A DNA stretch of 64,000 nt, from assembly GCA_902729315.2 (NCBI GenBank), contig LR746272.1, positions 5,455,772 through 5,519,771 on the forward strand, in the 5' to 3' direction. The notes below the pieces were generated by a model. It did not search any database, was not told the origin of the DNA, and saw nothing but the letters and a program-made list of their open reading frames with translations. Below, piece after piece: positions 50,680-62,093 of the stretch (its first letter is position 1; each line of letters begins with the position of its first letter). The position numbers and the translations under genes are program-made. This DNA comes from Spirodela intermedia. Its lineage: Eukaryota > Streptophyta > Magnoliopsida > Alismatales > Araceae.

Positions 50680-51075
50680 TATAGGGTGGTTGTTGTTCAT
50701 TACTATTGGTAAGATTTTTACTAATTCCTTGAATTTATAGCCCCTATACTAATTATTGTTTGTTGAAGACATCATGGTCGACCTAGAATATCATTTGAAT
50801 CATGCTCGTAGTTGAATCGTTTATTCCTAGTTCAATTGATTTGCTGAGTTTGAACATTTCCTAAACTTTTTCATCCTAATGAATTTCCATTTATCTAATT
50901 TTCAATGTGAGATAGTTGTCTAATGCTGAAGACTTATGCATGGATAGGTATGTAGAATTTGAACCCTAGTCTAGTAATTAAGAATGGGTAAAAGTTGGGG
51001 AGTCAATGGGTCAACAAACTTTGTGGTCTAATTCATTTGGCTATTCCAGCCTCCACCACTCTTTCTCTTTGTAAT
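50680..51075 (+). repeat. Non-coding segment paralogous to 60,500-60,930
   Basis: Common blocks in the same order: attggtaagatt, ttgaatttata, ttcctagttcaatt / ttcctagtccaatt, ggggagtcaatgggtcaaca and ttggctattccagcctcca. The two segments each lie downstream of one AVT1 copy. Confidence 0.75.
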
Positions 51076-51407
51076 CATCTCTTAGTTGTTGTATTAAGAG
51101 ATGTCAAATATAATATTTATAAAACTAGATTCACATTAAGATAAATTAATTAATTGTGGTGAGTTCAGGCCGAATCCACATGGAAGATAACAAATATGAT
51201 GATGATTTCCTTTATGCTCCCTAAGTAAACCTAATTAAATAAAAAATTAAAGAAACAAAGTAGTAGAAGAGATTTTCTATACTTGATCAGATGTGACCAG
51301 ATCCAATTCTCCCTTGCCAATGCCCACTCAATATCTAATAATTTCTGGCTTGGATGTACATAAAAGCTTTGTTTATGGACAATGAGTAGGGGAGAAGAGA
51401 GAGAGGA

Positions 51408-51411
<4 letters not shown>

Positions 51412-51495
<84 letters not shown>
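51412..51495 (+). repeat. (GA)n microsatellite, 84 bp
   Basis: Longest perfect dinucleotide run in the window. Confidence 0.97.
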
Positions 51496-51499
<4 letters not shown>

Positions 51500-52600
51500 T
51501 CCACTAGCGATAGAACTTGCTAGTGGAGAAACGAACGATGTGTTTAGGAAACACAAAGGTATTGAAATGGGAAAATAGGAAGGCTAAGGGTCGAAAATAG
51601 TTTTATAACTGATTTAGAAAATGAATAAATTGATAAAAAAATATAAGTAGATTAAAAGTAAAAATCTCCATTTGACACTAGGGATGAGCTAGATGAACAA
51701 ATTAAAAATATATAAAAAATCAATCAACTTCTAATGTATAATTCAATTTTTAAATAAAAAGGAAACTAATATAAACTCAAAAGTGTAAAGAGTCAGACAT
51801 AAAATGGATTGGAAATCAGAATTTTGTCCCTTTGACACTAGGGACAGCCATTGAACAAATTTGAGTGAAATCATGAATAAAGTTCTAGAAATCAATCATT
51901 TCCTCAATTCATCTACTTAGCACCAGAATAAATCAAGAAAATGAATTCGAAATGAAGTAAAAATCATTATTTTTTTTTCAAAATGGCATGAGAATCGAGG
52001 AAGAACTAGAAGAACACCATTGGTTATCATCCATTGGTTAAGAATAAAATTGCTTCAAAATCAGTTGATTATCAATGTGAATTGGCCTTCATTTCTCCAT
52101 CTATTTCTCCCAATTTATGCCCATTTCTGTCTCCTCGATATTTTTAATTTAATTAAATAAAGCGACCTAATGGGGGGCATAATAAGTTTCCTTAAAGGGC
52201 TTAGGATACTGCTAGAAATCAACACAGTTAAATAATTTTCTGAAAAATTACCAAAAATTAAGAAAAATTATTTGTGGTTAACAAAATGAACTCCAACTAT
52301 TTAATTCCGATTTTAACACATTATGATAGATTTATGAGAAAATATTTCAAGTAAAGCATATTAATGTATAATCATGAAATATTGAAAATATAAATATGTT
52401 ATACAAACTATTTAAAAATTCTATATTAAGCATGTATTTCATGTAATTAATATTAAATATGGTTTACTTGATGTCACATTAAATTTGTGTCATTTAGTAT
52501 GAATTAGTGCGTAAAATATAATAATAATGTGTTACTTATCTCATAAAAATGACGTGTTATTAGTCTTGTGAACTTTAATGAATCATTGGCCTATTTTACT
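51500..52600. other. AT-rich non-coding DNA
   Basis: Nothing coding. The phrase tttgacactagggatgagc / tttgacactagggacagcc recurs at 51,673 and 51,831, a ~158-bp tandem duplication that has diverged. A polyT tract lies near 51,970. Confidence 0.45.
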
Positions 52601-54950
52601 GAAAGAGAGCACAAAGTTTGTTAATGGGCCCATTCAAGGAGTGGCTAGTCCACTTGTGAGAACCTTTGTCATGCTCAATAACATGAAGTAAACTTTCTCT
52701 TGCAAAATCACTCTTTTTGTTTAAAGGTTTGCCTATTCCTTTGATATAGGATTTTACTTAAGGGGGGAAGTTTGCCTAGTCAACATGATGTAATAAACAT
52801 CACATCAAAATTCAAAGATTTCAATTTTTAATAAATTATATGAGATAAATAATTATTTTTGAAGATTACATTTCAGGTGTTGAAGTGGTAATAAACATCC
52901 AATCTCCTAGTATTGTGAGTGGACATCAATATATTGAATATAAAGAGGGCACTTACGCCCATGTTATAAAAGTGAGGTGGAAAAAAGAAAAATCTTGAGT
53001 GAGAGCCACAAAGGCTACCTAAATCCTACAAAGAGCTCAAATGAGAAACATGATATTTGAGGACTAGAAATAAAAGCAATCCAGTTGCTACTAAAGCCAT
53101 CTGAGTCTCTTCCATTCATTAGCTACCTCAACATCTTCAAGCAAAGAAAATGAAGGACATCTACTTATTTTTTATTTGTTCTTTGGTTCTTTAGAGATGT
53201 TAAGTCTAGTATTGATTTGTTGAGGCCATAGTGTTTAGTGTATAGGCTACCTGAAGTTGAGGCTAATGAAGCCATAATATTCTATGTATAGGCTAATAGA
53301 TGGAGCCATGACATTCAGCAAATGGTTGCAGAGATTGTATTCAGCAAAGGCTAGTTGAGGTCTTGATGCTAAATTTATTTTAGTAAGGATTTGGTGGAAC
53401 TTATAGATGATGTCTCAAGACAGTGGAATAGGCAAAGTGAGCCAAACCATTATAGGCTTGCTATGACGAGATCATTGTGATAACTAGTGAACAATAAAAA
53501 AATCAAAAAGGAATAATTCATCTCCCAACTAATTTGTACAACTATTTCATTAAAACTAACGGTGGTATCAAAGATAACCTCATTTCATAAATAAAAAAAT
53601 TTATTGAGTAGATCCTCCAACTAAAACTTTAGAAACTAGGTTTTGAAGAAACTTTGTAGAGGTACATTTGACACATAGAACTTTATTTAATTAGACTAAT
53701 TTTACCAATTGAAAAACATAGAAGAGATTTTATACTAAAGGGACTGATTTTAGTGCAAGTTTGTTTATAACTGATGGGCCTTATGATCTAGGGAAAATAC
53801 AAATAATTTAAGATGATAAAGTTGAAATATATTTTTCTCAAAAGGTCATCGTCGGTATCTTATTTTTTTCTCAATGTGAATAAATGTAATCATCATTTGT
53901 GTTTTGATACAGAAATTGATGTAGATTAATTAGTTTTTAAGTAACAGTTGTTTTCAATGTTGGCTACTGAATCCATCACAATATTAAGATTTTTTCATCT
54001 CTCACTCTTTGTTGGAAACCCAAGGTCACTATGATTGAGAAAGCAAAAGATGACCAAGCTATCATTATATGAACTCAGATCGAGCAAGAGTTTTTAGCAT
54101 TTAGAAAAACAATCTAAGTAATCTCTTGCTTTTCTAGTTAAGACGCATAGTTCTTTTAGTGAAAGTGAAAAGGATGAGATTACACTACTATATAGAAATT
54201 TGAGGCATTATATTATGAAAAATAGATCACAATGGCCTAACAAGAAGTTTTATAAATGTTCACCTTAGAAAACTTGAACTAACAAAAGATGAGGTCATTT
54301 GTTATGAGTGAAAGAAAATAGGACATGGTAGGATAGCATGTCTGATGATGAATAAGAGGGAATAGAAGACAGAATAAAAGATCCAAAGTCACTTCATGAA
54401 GAGATGAAGATATCACCATCTTGGCTTTAGGCAATAAAGGCAAGGAAAATTATGCCTAATTGCTTAAAAGTCTGAAGAAACTTTCTCTGATTTTTCTATA
54501 GAGAAAATATATCAAATAATTGACAAAGAACTTGCTGTATATAAGAATACTAAGAACTATTTAAAAGTTTTTGTTAGAAACAATAAATGTTTGAAGCAGG
54601 ACATTGAAATTGAAAAATGAAAATGATCGATCTCTCGAAGTTGAGTTTTCTGTTAGGAAGTCAACAGAAAGTCAGAAAACAAAGACTAGGATATCGACAT
54701 ACAAACAGAATCGGGAAGAACACTTTTGTTAAAGCATGTAAGTTTCTATATTTTTAAAAAACTACAACGTGGAACCAAGTTGGGCATACATAAGACATAA
54801 AAACAAAAATAGAACTCATTACGTTAAAGAATTTTGCCAAAACTCTACCTAGAATGATTTGGGGCCCAAACCTAAATGATTCATTTATTATTTTAGGGGT
54901 ATCTCAAGTATTGACAATCACTGTGGTAGCTCGACAACAGGTTTTCAAGA
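52600..54950 (+). mobile_element. Decayed copia-type element: 5' LTR, PBS and gag
   Basis: Plus-strand order: an LTR-like block (about 52,600-53,545), a primer-binding-like GGTATCAAAG at about 53,552, then a broken gag frame. The gag region has an Asp/Glu/Ser stretch (SESEKDEITLLYRNL near 54,160-54,200). A zinc knuckle near 54,310-54,350 reads C-Y-E-stop-K-K-I-G-H-x4-C, the second Cys codon being TGA. It ends in AT-rich sequence without pol. The element is non-functional. The 48,110-48,500 segment shares its LTR sequence. Confidence 0.65.
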
Positions 54951-55790
54951 CAACCAGGAAAAGAGATAGCTCACTTCACTCTTCCCAAAAGAAAGAGAAG
55001 TTACCTTTAAGGACAGTAGGAAAATAAAGATCATAGGGTATGCCAATAATTCCATAGGTAATCGTTTTCTTAGTCAAATTATATTTCTTGTGTATAGGAT
55101 CTTCAGATAATTTGATAAATTAATCAAGTGACCATAAAATCAAAGTAGAATTCAAAATAGATTTCCACAAAATATGAAATACATAAATGTATTCTCACAT
55201 CTTCACTGCCCATAGACAAGAAATGTTTTATAGAATAAATCTATTTGATCTGGTGAAACCAAATATCTGGCTAAATGTAAAGAATTCTTAGAATGATCTG
55301 TGCTTATGACAAAGACATATAGGAGATGTAAGTACATGCAGTATACTCATCCTTTTTGAACTGGATTTGGTTTCAGGATTACCTAAAATAAAAATTAAAT
55401 AAATATCTGATTGTGAAGCATACATGAGAGGGATCTTCCTTGGAAGCTCTCTCCCAAACACTACACTCTCTCTATAGTAGAACACGGATAGAAGAGGGGG
55501 TTGCTTGTGCTGCTCCGAATGAGTGACCCTCTATTTATAGGCACCTCGCAGCCACCTCGGTAACTATGCTAGCAAAACATCGAGAAACGTGCAAAATGGT
55601 TTCCATTTCTTCTGCCTGCACCGTTCCGCTTCGTGGCCTACTCAGCCGATAAATGGGCCGTTGAGTCCAGAGAAACGGCGTTCCAGTTGACTGTTTCTCC
55701 CTCGCACTCAGTCTCTCCTCTCGGTATTAAATGCGTGCATCTAATGTGGCAGCCTTGAAAAAGGCAAGCCACATTAAACGACAATAATTG
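54950..55790. other. AT-rich then GC-mixed non-coding DNA with minus-strand promoter-like sequence
   Basis: A TATAAATA on the minus strand at 55,539-55,532 is followed leftward by a CA-rich leader-like stretch, but no plausible gene follows. It may be the promoter of another LTR. The 55,560-55,760 part is higher in GC. Confidence 0.4.
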
Positions 55791-55934
55791 TGACGGGATC
55801 CTCCATTGCCTTCGTGGTCATCTAGTGCGCTACCAGGCAGATGGTCACCGGTTTGCAATCCTCGCGAAGCAACCCGCAGGTCCGCACATGTGGCTATCCT
55901 GCATATATTATTTCCCAAGGTTGGCAACGTAATT
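55791..55934 (+). pseudogene. AVT1 3'-end fragment (copy C)
   Basis: About 145 bp align with the last 60 coding bases and first 90 bases of 3' flank of AVT1-A (47,797-47,940). Shared blocks are tcctccattgcc/acctccatcgcc, ccaggcagat and ctatcctgcatatattatttt/c. The translation reads GSSIAFVVI, stop, CATRQMVTGLQ. Upstream exons are absent. It lies between copies A and B. Confidence 0.8.
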
Positions 55935-55966
55935 GTTTCCACATGCATGTGGATGCATGTGGAAAC
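55935..55966. repeat. Perfect 14-bp inverted repeat with RY (CATGCATG) motifs
   Basis: Arms gtttccacatgcat and atgcatgtggaaac with a 4-base loop (gtgg). The CATGCA cores are RY/Sph-type elements bound by B3 seed regulators elsewhere; function here is unknown. Confidence 0.85.
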
Positions 55967-56799
55967 TCTCGAAGACGTCGTTTTGCCACATCGTAATTCC
56001 GCAGAGATGGCCTTATTCATGGCTACCAGACCCCTCGCTCTCTCTCTCTCATCTCCTTCTCTCTCTCTCTCTCTCTCTCTCTATTATTGTTATAATTCCT
56101 ACTGGATGGAAAAAGCATGAGGATTGTTTCCAGCCCATGAGTTCCCAGACATCATTTTGGTGAGTAGGCCATCATTTGCCAGGTCTTTGAGCGCCCGTCG
56201 TTCCACGTGTTTGGGGCTGATCGAGACTCTACTTTTAGGGTCCGGTACCAGCGCCTGGCCCAGTCTCACAATGAATTTTGGGTCTTCACCAAAAATAAAT
56301 AAATAAATAAATAAATAAAAGTCAGACGCCTAGACGGAAAGAGGTTAAAGATTTCACATATAACCGCAAACAAAGAATGACAGAAGGATTGCGAATCGTC
56401 ACTGTGGTTGTCCTATTTGATGTAGTTTTCCTAGGCGGGTGCGTAAATGTTTTGGGTTGCCAGCCTACTCTTGTCCAGGAACTGATGTATCGTGACCAGT
56501 CGATGAAGGAATTCTGAGTGGAGGAACGGACTTAAGAAAAACCAGACAATCCAGTAACGGATTACCATAACATCATAACAAAAAACTGGTGAGAAATGCA
56601 CCAACATCTCTCTCATAATTGCGTGCAGAATCACAGATGCTATCTTTCTTCAAGCGTGAGAGCGGGCGGAGCCCATTCACGACAAGTTCGTTTCCTCAGT
56701 CTTTTTGCCTTGAACAACGTGGTTCAAGAACCTAAGATATGAGCCTGCCCTGAATCTAAGATAAGATGAGCGGCGGGTCCATTTATGCATGCATCTCCG

Positions 56800-57764
56800 T
56801 ACTTGTGCTCCATACAACCGGAAAGATCAAACCAATTTGAACCGCTCACCCGTAGTAGTAGCGTAAACTGCGGTCGGGGGGCAACCATGATACACGGCGC
56901 TTGCGACTTTCACAAATCTCTCTATCTAGATCTATCCATTCCGTATTTAACCTAGGGTATATACTTGTGTAGTGGATAGCTTACTAATCAAAAATCCCTA
57001 CTATCCAAGCATTTAAACTAGGGTTGCCTACGGTTGCTGGTCGCTTGCTGTCTACTAAACGAGCCTTCCTTCGTTTGATCAATAAGCCGCCCGACCCGTA
57101 CCTACTGATATGTAAGGTGGAGTCTAATCAATGAAGTGAACAGCCAAACCTTTTTGTTTGAAGCACGGAATTTCCTAGCAAATTCCAAGGCTACAACATC
57201 GGAGACCTGCGATTTCGGCATCGAAAGGAACCGCGCGAGACAATTTCTATAGCATAGAGATACCACGTCCGGTCATGCGTGGTGTGTTCTCCATTCGTAC
57301 AAATGGAACGCATCGCGTACGTTAATCGTACGGGGTGGGCATTCCATCAAATCTTTGAGAAGGAACTCGTATTCAATTGTTGGAGTGGCAATAGGCTTCT
57401 CTTCGTAGACTGGTTTCCCAGCCGTTGCAAACCGTGAGCGAGAATGGTAAGAGGATGCGACTGGGGGGCAGAGAAAGCCGTCCGGCCCTCCCGGGTTAGG
57501 AATGCGGAGGAGTTTCCTTAGAAAGGAGACCGGGCTAAGCTATTGACCGAACTTTTTCTTAGTGACTTTGAATCAACCCTTTATTTCTCATTATTCATGA
57601 GGCGGGCCTAACACGGAGCCAAATGCATAAATAAGGAAGGGGCTACGTTGCGTCCTTTTTTAAGGCTAACGGAAGAAGGGCTTACCTACTAAAAAGTACA
57701 ACGGGTTTCGGATTCACCAGCCTTAGAGTCTTAGCCATTAGAAGCGCCAACAATTTTCGTTCCA

Positions 57765-57765
<1 letters not shown>
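56800..57765. other. Probable organelle-derived (mitochondrial) insert
   Basis: About 1 kb of even base composition (close to 48% GC by eye), unlike the AT-rich flanks, without microsatellites or frames. Its texture (short strings such as ctttccttcgtttgatc, accgggctaagctattgacc and ggggctacgttgcgtcc) resembles plant mitochondrial intergenic DNA. I recognise the style, not a specific locus; borders are approximate. Confidence 0.4.
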
Positions 57766-57797
<32 letters not shown>

Positions 57798-58338
57798 TCT
57801 TTCTTTCTTAATTCTATCCGCGGGCTGTAATCATGGCTACCAATCAATCACCGTTTACTTTCTCATCATTGTGTCAACATCCTACTCGCGGGCTGAAAAG
57901 CGCCGATGGCCGCGTCACAGTGGATTCACGTGCATGATATAGGAGCCAATAGTAGGGCAGCGGTTGGGTGTTAAACTTATCAGAATTAGAGCGAGAGAGA
58001 GAGAGAGAGAGAGAGAGTATACAGATGAGATCAAGGCCAAGTGCAGCCAAAAGCAGAGCGTCACACCGGAAGCGTTCCGGATCCGGGACACAAACTCTCG
58101 GGGGAGGAAGAAACCGAAGTCGAATCCGAATTCTCCACCGCTACAAAAATCCAGGTCGACGCGAGAGCTAATTTGAGCGAAAGATTGAACGTAGTCGTTC
58201 ATAAAACGGGGTTTAAACCTGATTCCTGATCTCTGAAATCGCAAGAGGCCCTTAGACTCTTGGGGTCTGGAGACGGTGGTCTATAAGTCTCCCCTCCCCC
58301 TCGTTCTGGGGGATGTGGAGCGAGGGAGCTGAGGGACG
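57766..58338 (+). promoter_or_regulatory. Upstream region of AVT1-B
   Basis: Contains a CT/CA run (57,768-57,797) and a GA run (57,990-58,017). A TATA-like tctataagtc lies near 58,280, about 57 bp before the ATG. Confidence 0.4.
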
Positions 58339-60033
58339 ATGGCCGCGTTCTCCGCATCTTCTTCACCGGGAACCAGCAATGCAATTCCTCCTCGCCACCA
58401 TGGAGCGGGATCTGGCGTGGAGGCTACCCTTCTTGGGGACTACGAGAAGGGCACTGAGCGGGCCCTTTTGATCAAGAACATCCCCTACGGAGGGGCCTCG
58501 TTCGCGAGGACATGCTTCAACGGGCTCAATGCTCTCTCAGGTCTCTATCTCTCTCTGTCCCCTCTTCTTCTCGTCAGTGTCGATTCGGAGCTTTCCGCTG
58601 TCTTTAAGGCAAAATTTTGCCTCACGCCCCACACCACCACTTCAATAATTTCGCCCGTAAGATTTAATCATCGTTTCTTTAGATTTATACCTTAGATATC
58701 ATTTCTAGAGTTATGAGATTTAGATCGTTTTCCCCCTTTTATCTTATTTTAATCCCCACTTCGTCGGGGATTCGAATTACTTAGATAGGCTCATTTTCAT
58801 GCTTCGAAACGACGGCCATTTCAGGTAACGGAGTTAAACTCTAATAGATCAGATGTTTGAGGAGAAGCGAATCTTGTCGTTTATTTATCCCCGGACAGTT
58901 CTCAACTGTGGACTCCATTGTTCATGATCGCAGGGGTGGGTGTCCTGTCGATTCCCTACGCGCTATCAGAAGGAGGCTGGCTGAGCGTAGCATGGCTGAT
59001 CGTCATAGCAGCCGCGTGTTGCTATACCGGACTACTCCTGCAACGGTGCATGAACTCTGGGCCATACCTGCAGAGCTACCCGGACATCGGAGAATCCGCT
59101 TTCGGTCTCTCAGGGAGGATAACGATATCCGTCGTCATCTACTTAGAGCTTTACCTTGTTTCCACGGGATTCCTGATTCTAGAGGGAGACAACCTGGGCA
59201 AGCTGTTCCCAAACTCCAGTCTCAAGCTAGGGAAGATGAAGATCGAAGGGAATCAGCTGTTCACTTTGCTGGCGGCTCTCGTGATCCTGCCCACCACCTG
59301 GTTGAGGAGCCTTGGCGCCCTCGCGTATTTCTCCCTTGGAGGGGTGATGGCCTCGGTTATTCTGGTCGGCTGTGTCCTCTGGGCCGGCGCATTCGATCAA
59401 ATCGGGTTCCATGAACGAGGGAAGCTCATCAATTTCGGCGGCCTTCCCACATCCTTGGGACTGTATGCCTTCTGCTATTGTGGCCACGCCGTCTTCCCCG
59501 CCCTGTGCACCTCCATGAGAGATAGAACTCAGTTCCCGAAGGTCAGTCATCTGCCAAAAATTACAATGTATTTGTATCTCTAGACGTAATTTTAAGCAAC
59601 GGCATTCGGAACCAGTAAAATTTCGCCACTTGTATGTGGGTTCGATTTGCAGGCGTTGTCAGTGTGCTTCCTCCTGTGCACCCTCAACTACAGTTTCATG
59701 GCCGTCATCGGCTACTTAATGTACGGGGAAGGCATAAAATCTCAGGTGACACTCAACCTTCCAGTCGAAAATCTCAGCTCCAAAGTCGCAATTTATACCA
59801 CATTGATCAACCCATTAACGAAGTATGCATTGATGGTGTCGCCGATAGCCACAGCCATAGAACAGCGTCTCCTGGTTAGCGGCGGAGGACCGGCCAGCCT
59901 TCTGAGTAGAACGTTGCTGGTGGTCAGCACCGTGGCCATCGCCCTGTCCATCCCTCGGTTCGGATATCTTATGGCCCTCCTCGGGTCGTTCCTGAGCGTC
60001 GTGGTCTCGTTGCTCCTGCTGTGCATATGGTAA
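58339..60033 (+). CDS. AVT1: AVT1-type vacuolar amino-acid transporter, copy B, truncated by early stop
   Basis: Exons 58,339-58,540; 58,934-59,541; 59,653-60,033 give 396 residues. Intron positions and phases are identical to copy A. The N-terminus has about 50 residues (TLLGDYEKGTERALL) before ASFARTCFNGLNALSG. Exons 2 and 3 keep YPDIGESAFG, CYCGHAVFPA and NPLTKYAL. Where copy A reads ...PCMCYLKIFK, copy B reads ...LCIW, TAA (60,031-60,033), then VKIFG. The same frame then stays open for 43 codons to TGA at 60,163-60,165 and keeps homology, ending SSLRQIARNI. The stop thus removes the last membrane helix and tail. The TAA lies within GTAAGTC, which looks like a splice donor, but no acceptor that restores the frame was found. 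Either a recent nonsense change or a sequence error. Confidence 0.82.
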
Positions 60034-60165
60034 GTCAAGATCTTCGGCTTCGCTGGTCAGTCGAGGCTTGAGCTGTCTGCCATAATGGAAATCCTGGTGA
60101 CGGGTGTCCTGGTCGGAGTGACGGGAACCTACTCTTCTCTGCGCCAGATCGCCCGTAATATTTGA
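60034..60165 (+). pseudogene. Former C-terminal coding end of AVT1-B
   Basis: Forty-three codons in frame with copy B that align to the last membrane helix of copy A, now behind the stop at 60,031. No further damage in this stretch. Confidence 0.75.
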
Positions 60166-60499
60166 GGCTTCGTTCATAAACAATATTTGAGCCCATGAAT
60201 CATCTCATCCCAGAAGAACCTGCAGAAAGGTCTTCCAGCTCCATCTTCTGGAAGAAGGCTCTGTGCTCGAATATTTCTGGAATTATGCTGGAGATGTGTA
60301 GATTTGAGCCGTAGGTTTCATGTTCCCTAGCTTTCGAGACAGGCGTGCGCGTTGTCAACGACAGCCGGGGGTGGGGGGCGTTGTACCCAGCTTTGGAGCC
60401 GACTGTGCTCAGATAACGAGAATAAAAGTGTTGCTAAGGCGACCGAGACAGGGGGAGCCTGGTTTGAATTTCACCGGTTCCGAATAAACCTCGTTTGAT
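60166..60499. other. AVT1-B 3' flank
   Basis: Mixed-composition DNA, with an AATAAAA motif near 60,421. No gene seen. Confidence 0.4.
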
Positions 60500-60922
60500 C
60501 TGTAATCCATTGTGGTCGATGTTCCTTCTCATTGGTAAGATTCTTTTGCTAGTTGTTGAATTTATATCCCTTAGTCAGCCGCCAGTTCTGAGTATGCATT
60601 GACACTGGGACTGACCCAGATGGATATCATTGGAATCCTGTGAACCAGTAACTTAGGTTGAATTCAATCCTGAGGGCTCGTGGGTTCCTAGTCCAATTAA
60701 TCTCCCTAGTTTGCTCATTTTCTCGATTTTCTGGCCCTAGTTAATTTATACTTTAATTGTCCCATGAAGAAGAATATTTATGCGTGGCTAGGCTAAATAA
60801 TGATGAAATATGTATAATTGCAACCCTAATCCAGTGATATCAAGTGTGTAGAAGGGGAGTCAATGGGTCAACAAATTTTGTCTTCAAGTTTGTTGGCTAT
60901 TCCAGCCTCCAACCTCCACCAT

Positions 60923-60930
<8 letters not shown>
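60500..60930 (+). repeat. Non-coding segment paralogous to 50,680-51,075
   Basis: See shared blocks listed for 50,680-51,075. This copy ends in a CT run (60,921-60,966). Confidence 0.75.

Positions 60931-60966
<36 letters not shown>
60921..60966 (+). repeat. (CT)n microsatellite
   Basis: Dinucleotide run of about 45 bp. Confidence 0.95.
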
Positions 60967-60967
<1 letters not shown>

Positions 60968-61985
60968 GAGGAGGCTAGTGAATGGTGTCATGGAGATCGG
61001 GCCGCTCTTTGCAAGGCCCAGACCCCGCTTGACTTCTTGGAATCCCTGACCAGAAGGAGAATAACGGTTTTCAACATACTAATGTTGTTGCTCTTAGGGT
61101 TTTATGATTTGGCGCTTGGAGGCCAACGAAGGCGCATGCGTTAAACGGTCAGAACCGGGTGGTTTGTCATCACTGCGTCCGTTATCATTCTTGGCTTCCC
61201 AAAGGCGTAGATTATCTTCATATAGATCGGACGGTCAGTGAGGGCTCTCCCCCGCCTTGAAGATCTCCGTGAACGACGGCTGACTCCGAAATCTGTGCGT
61301 TTCTTCAAGGAATCGTTCAAGATCGACTCCGAGGCCTACAAACTTGCTCACTCCCCGTTTATCAGGTCGCCGGCGACCATCAAGGTGGTTCTTCATCCAC
61401 CGCAGTATGGAGGGGAGAGGGACAGAGAAAGAACGGGGGCAGAGATGCGCAGAGATTCATCATGTGCATGAACTCCCCTCACATTAAAGATGCGTCCCAA
61501 TAGATGAGGACTCGAATCATCTCGGCATGATTCACAGGAATGTGTAAGCTTCTTGGGTGTGAATCTCACTCCGTGAATTCCACCATCCTTTTCTCTCTCA
61601 CACTGCTTGGCGGTCCTTTTCTCTCTCACACTGTGGGAGAGGAAAACTGACGGAACCTAGAGAGATTGAAAACCCCCGATCATTCAACGAAATAGCTGGC
61701 GGCGCCACGATTCCGGCAATTAATCCTCGATGATGAGGCGAAGCCGAGTGGAGCCGGGCCGTTTTCATTTCCTCCCACGCCGCCCACTCGTCGTCGGCAT
61801 TTACGTCGTAATCTTCGTAACTCTCAGTGATCGAGGAAGGAGTAACTCACTGCATGGAGCCCCCTGAAAATCAATGGAGGGAGAGAGAGGGACAGAGGAA
61901 GACAGAGAGAGACAGAGAGAGAAGGAGAGAGAGAGATAATTTGAGGAGAGCGCCGCCGATGACTCGCAAGCCGAGCCTCGGCTCG
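60967..61985. other. Intergenic, moderate GC
   Basis: A 77-codon plus-strand frame at 61,238-61,471 reads LEDLRERRLTPKSVRFFKES and looks protein-like at its start, but it has no recognised domain and decays into a GA-derived tail. It may be an exon remnant. GA runs occur at about 61,880-61,935. No complete gene is supported. Confidence 0.4.
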
Positions 61986-61992
61986 TATAAAT
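61986..61992 (+). promoter_or_regulatory. TATA box (TATAAAT) of the RKD gene
   Basis: ctcgtataaatcgcat, 108 bp upstream of the start codon at 62,094. Confidence 0.6.
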
Positions 61993-62046
61993 CGCATCCT
62001 CGACGTTGTTATTAACCTCACAGGATATCTCTCTCTCCCAATCTAT

Positions 62047-62050
<4 letters not shown>

Positions 62051-62086
<36 letters not shown>
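62051..62086 (+). repeat. (CT)n microsatellite in the 5' leader of RKD
   Basis: Ends 8 bases before the start codon, so it is likely transcribed in the leader. Confidence 0.9.
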
Positions 62087-62089
<3 letters not shown>

Positions 62090-62093
62090 AAAG

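Noticed and set aside
54290-54360. Zinc-knuckle protein gene
   Set aside because: The knuckle has a stop in place of its second Cys and sits after an LTR and PBS; it is retrotransposon gag.
56800-57765. tRNA or rRNA genes in the organelle-like segment
   Set aside because: I looked for cloverleaf arms and rRNA-like blocks and found none I could support.
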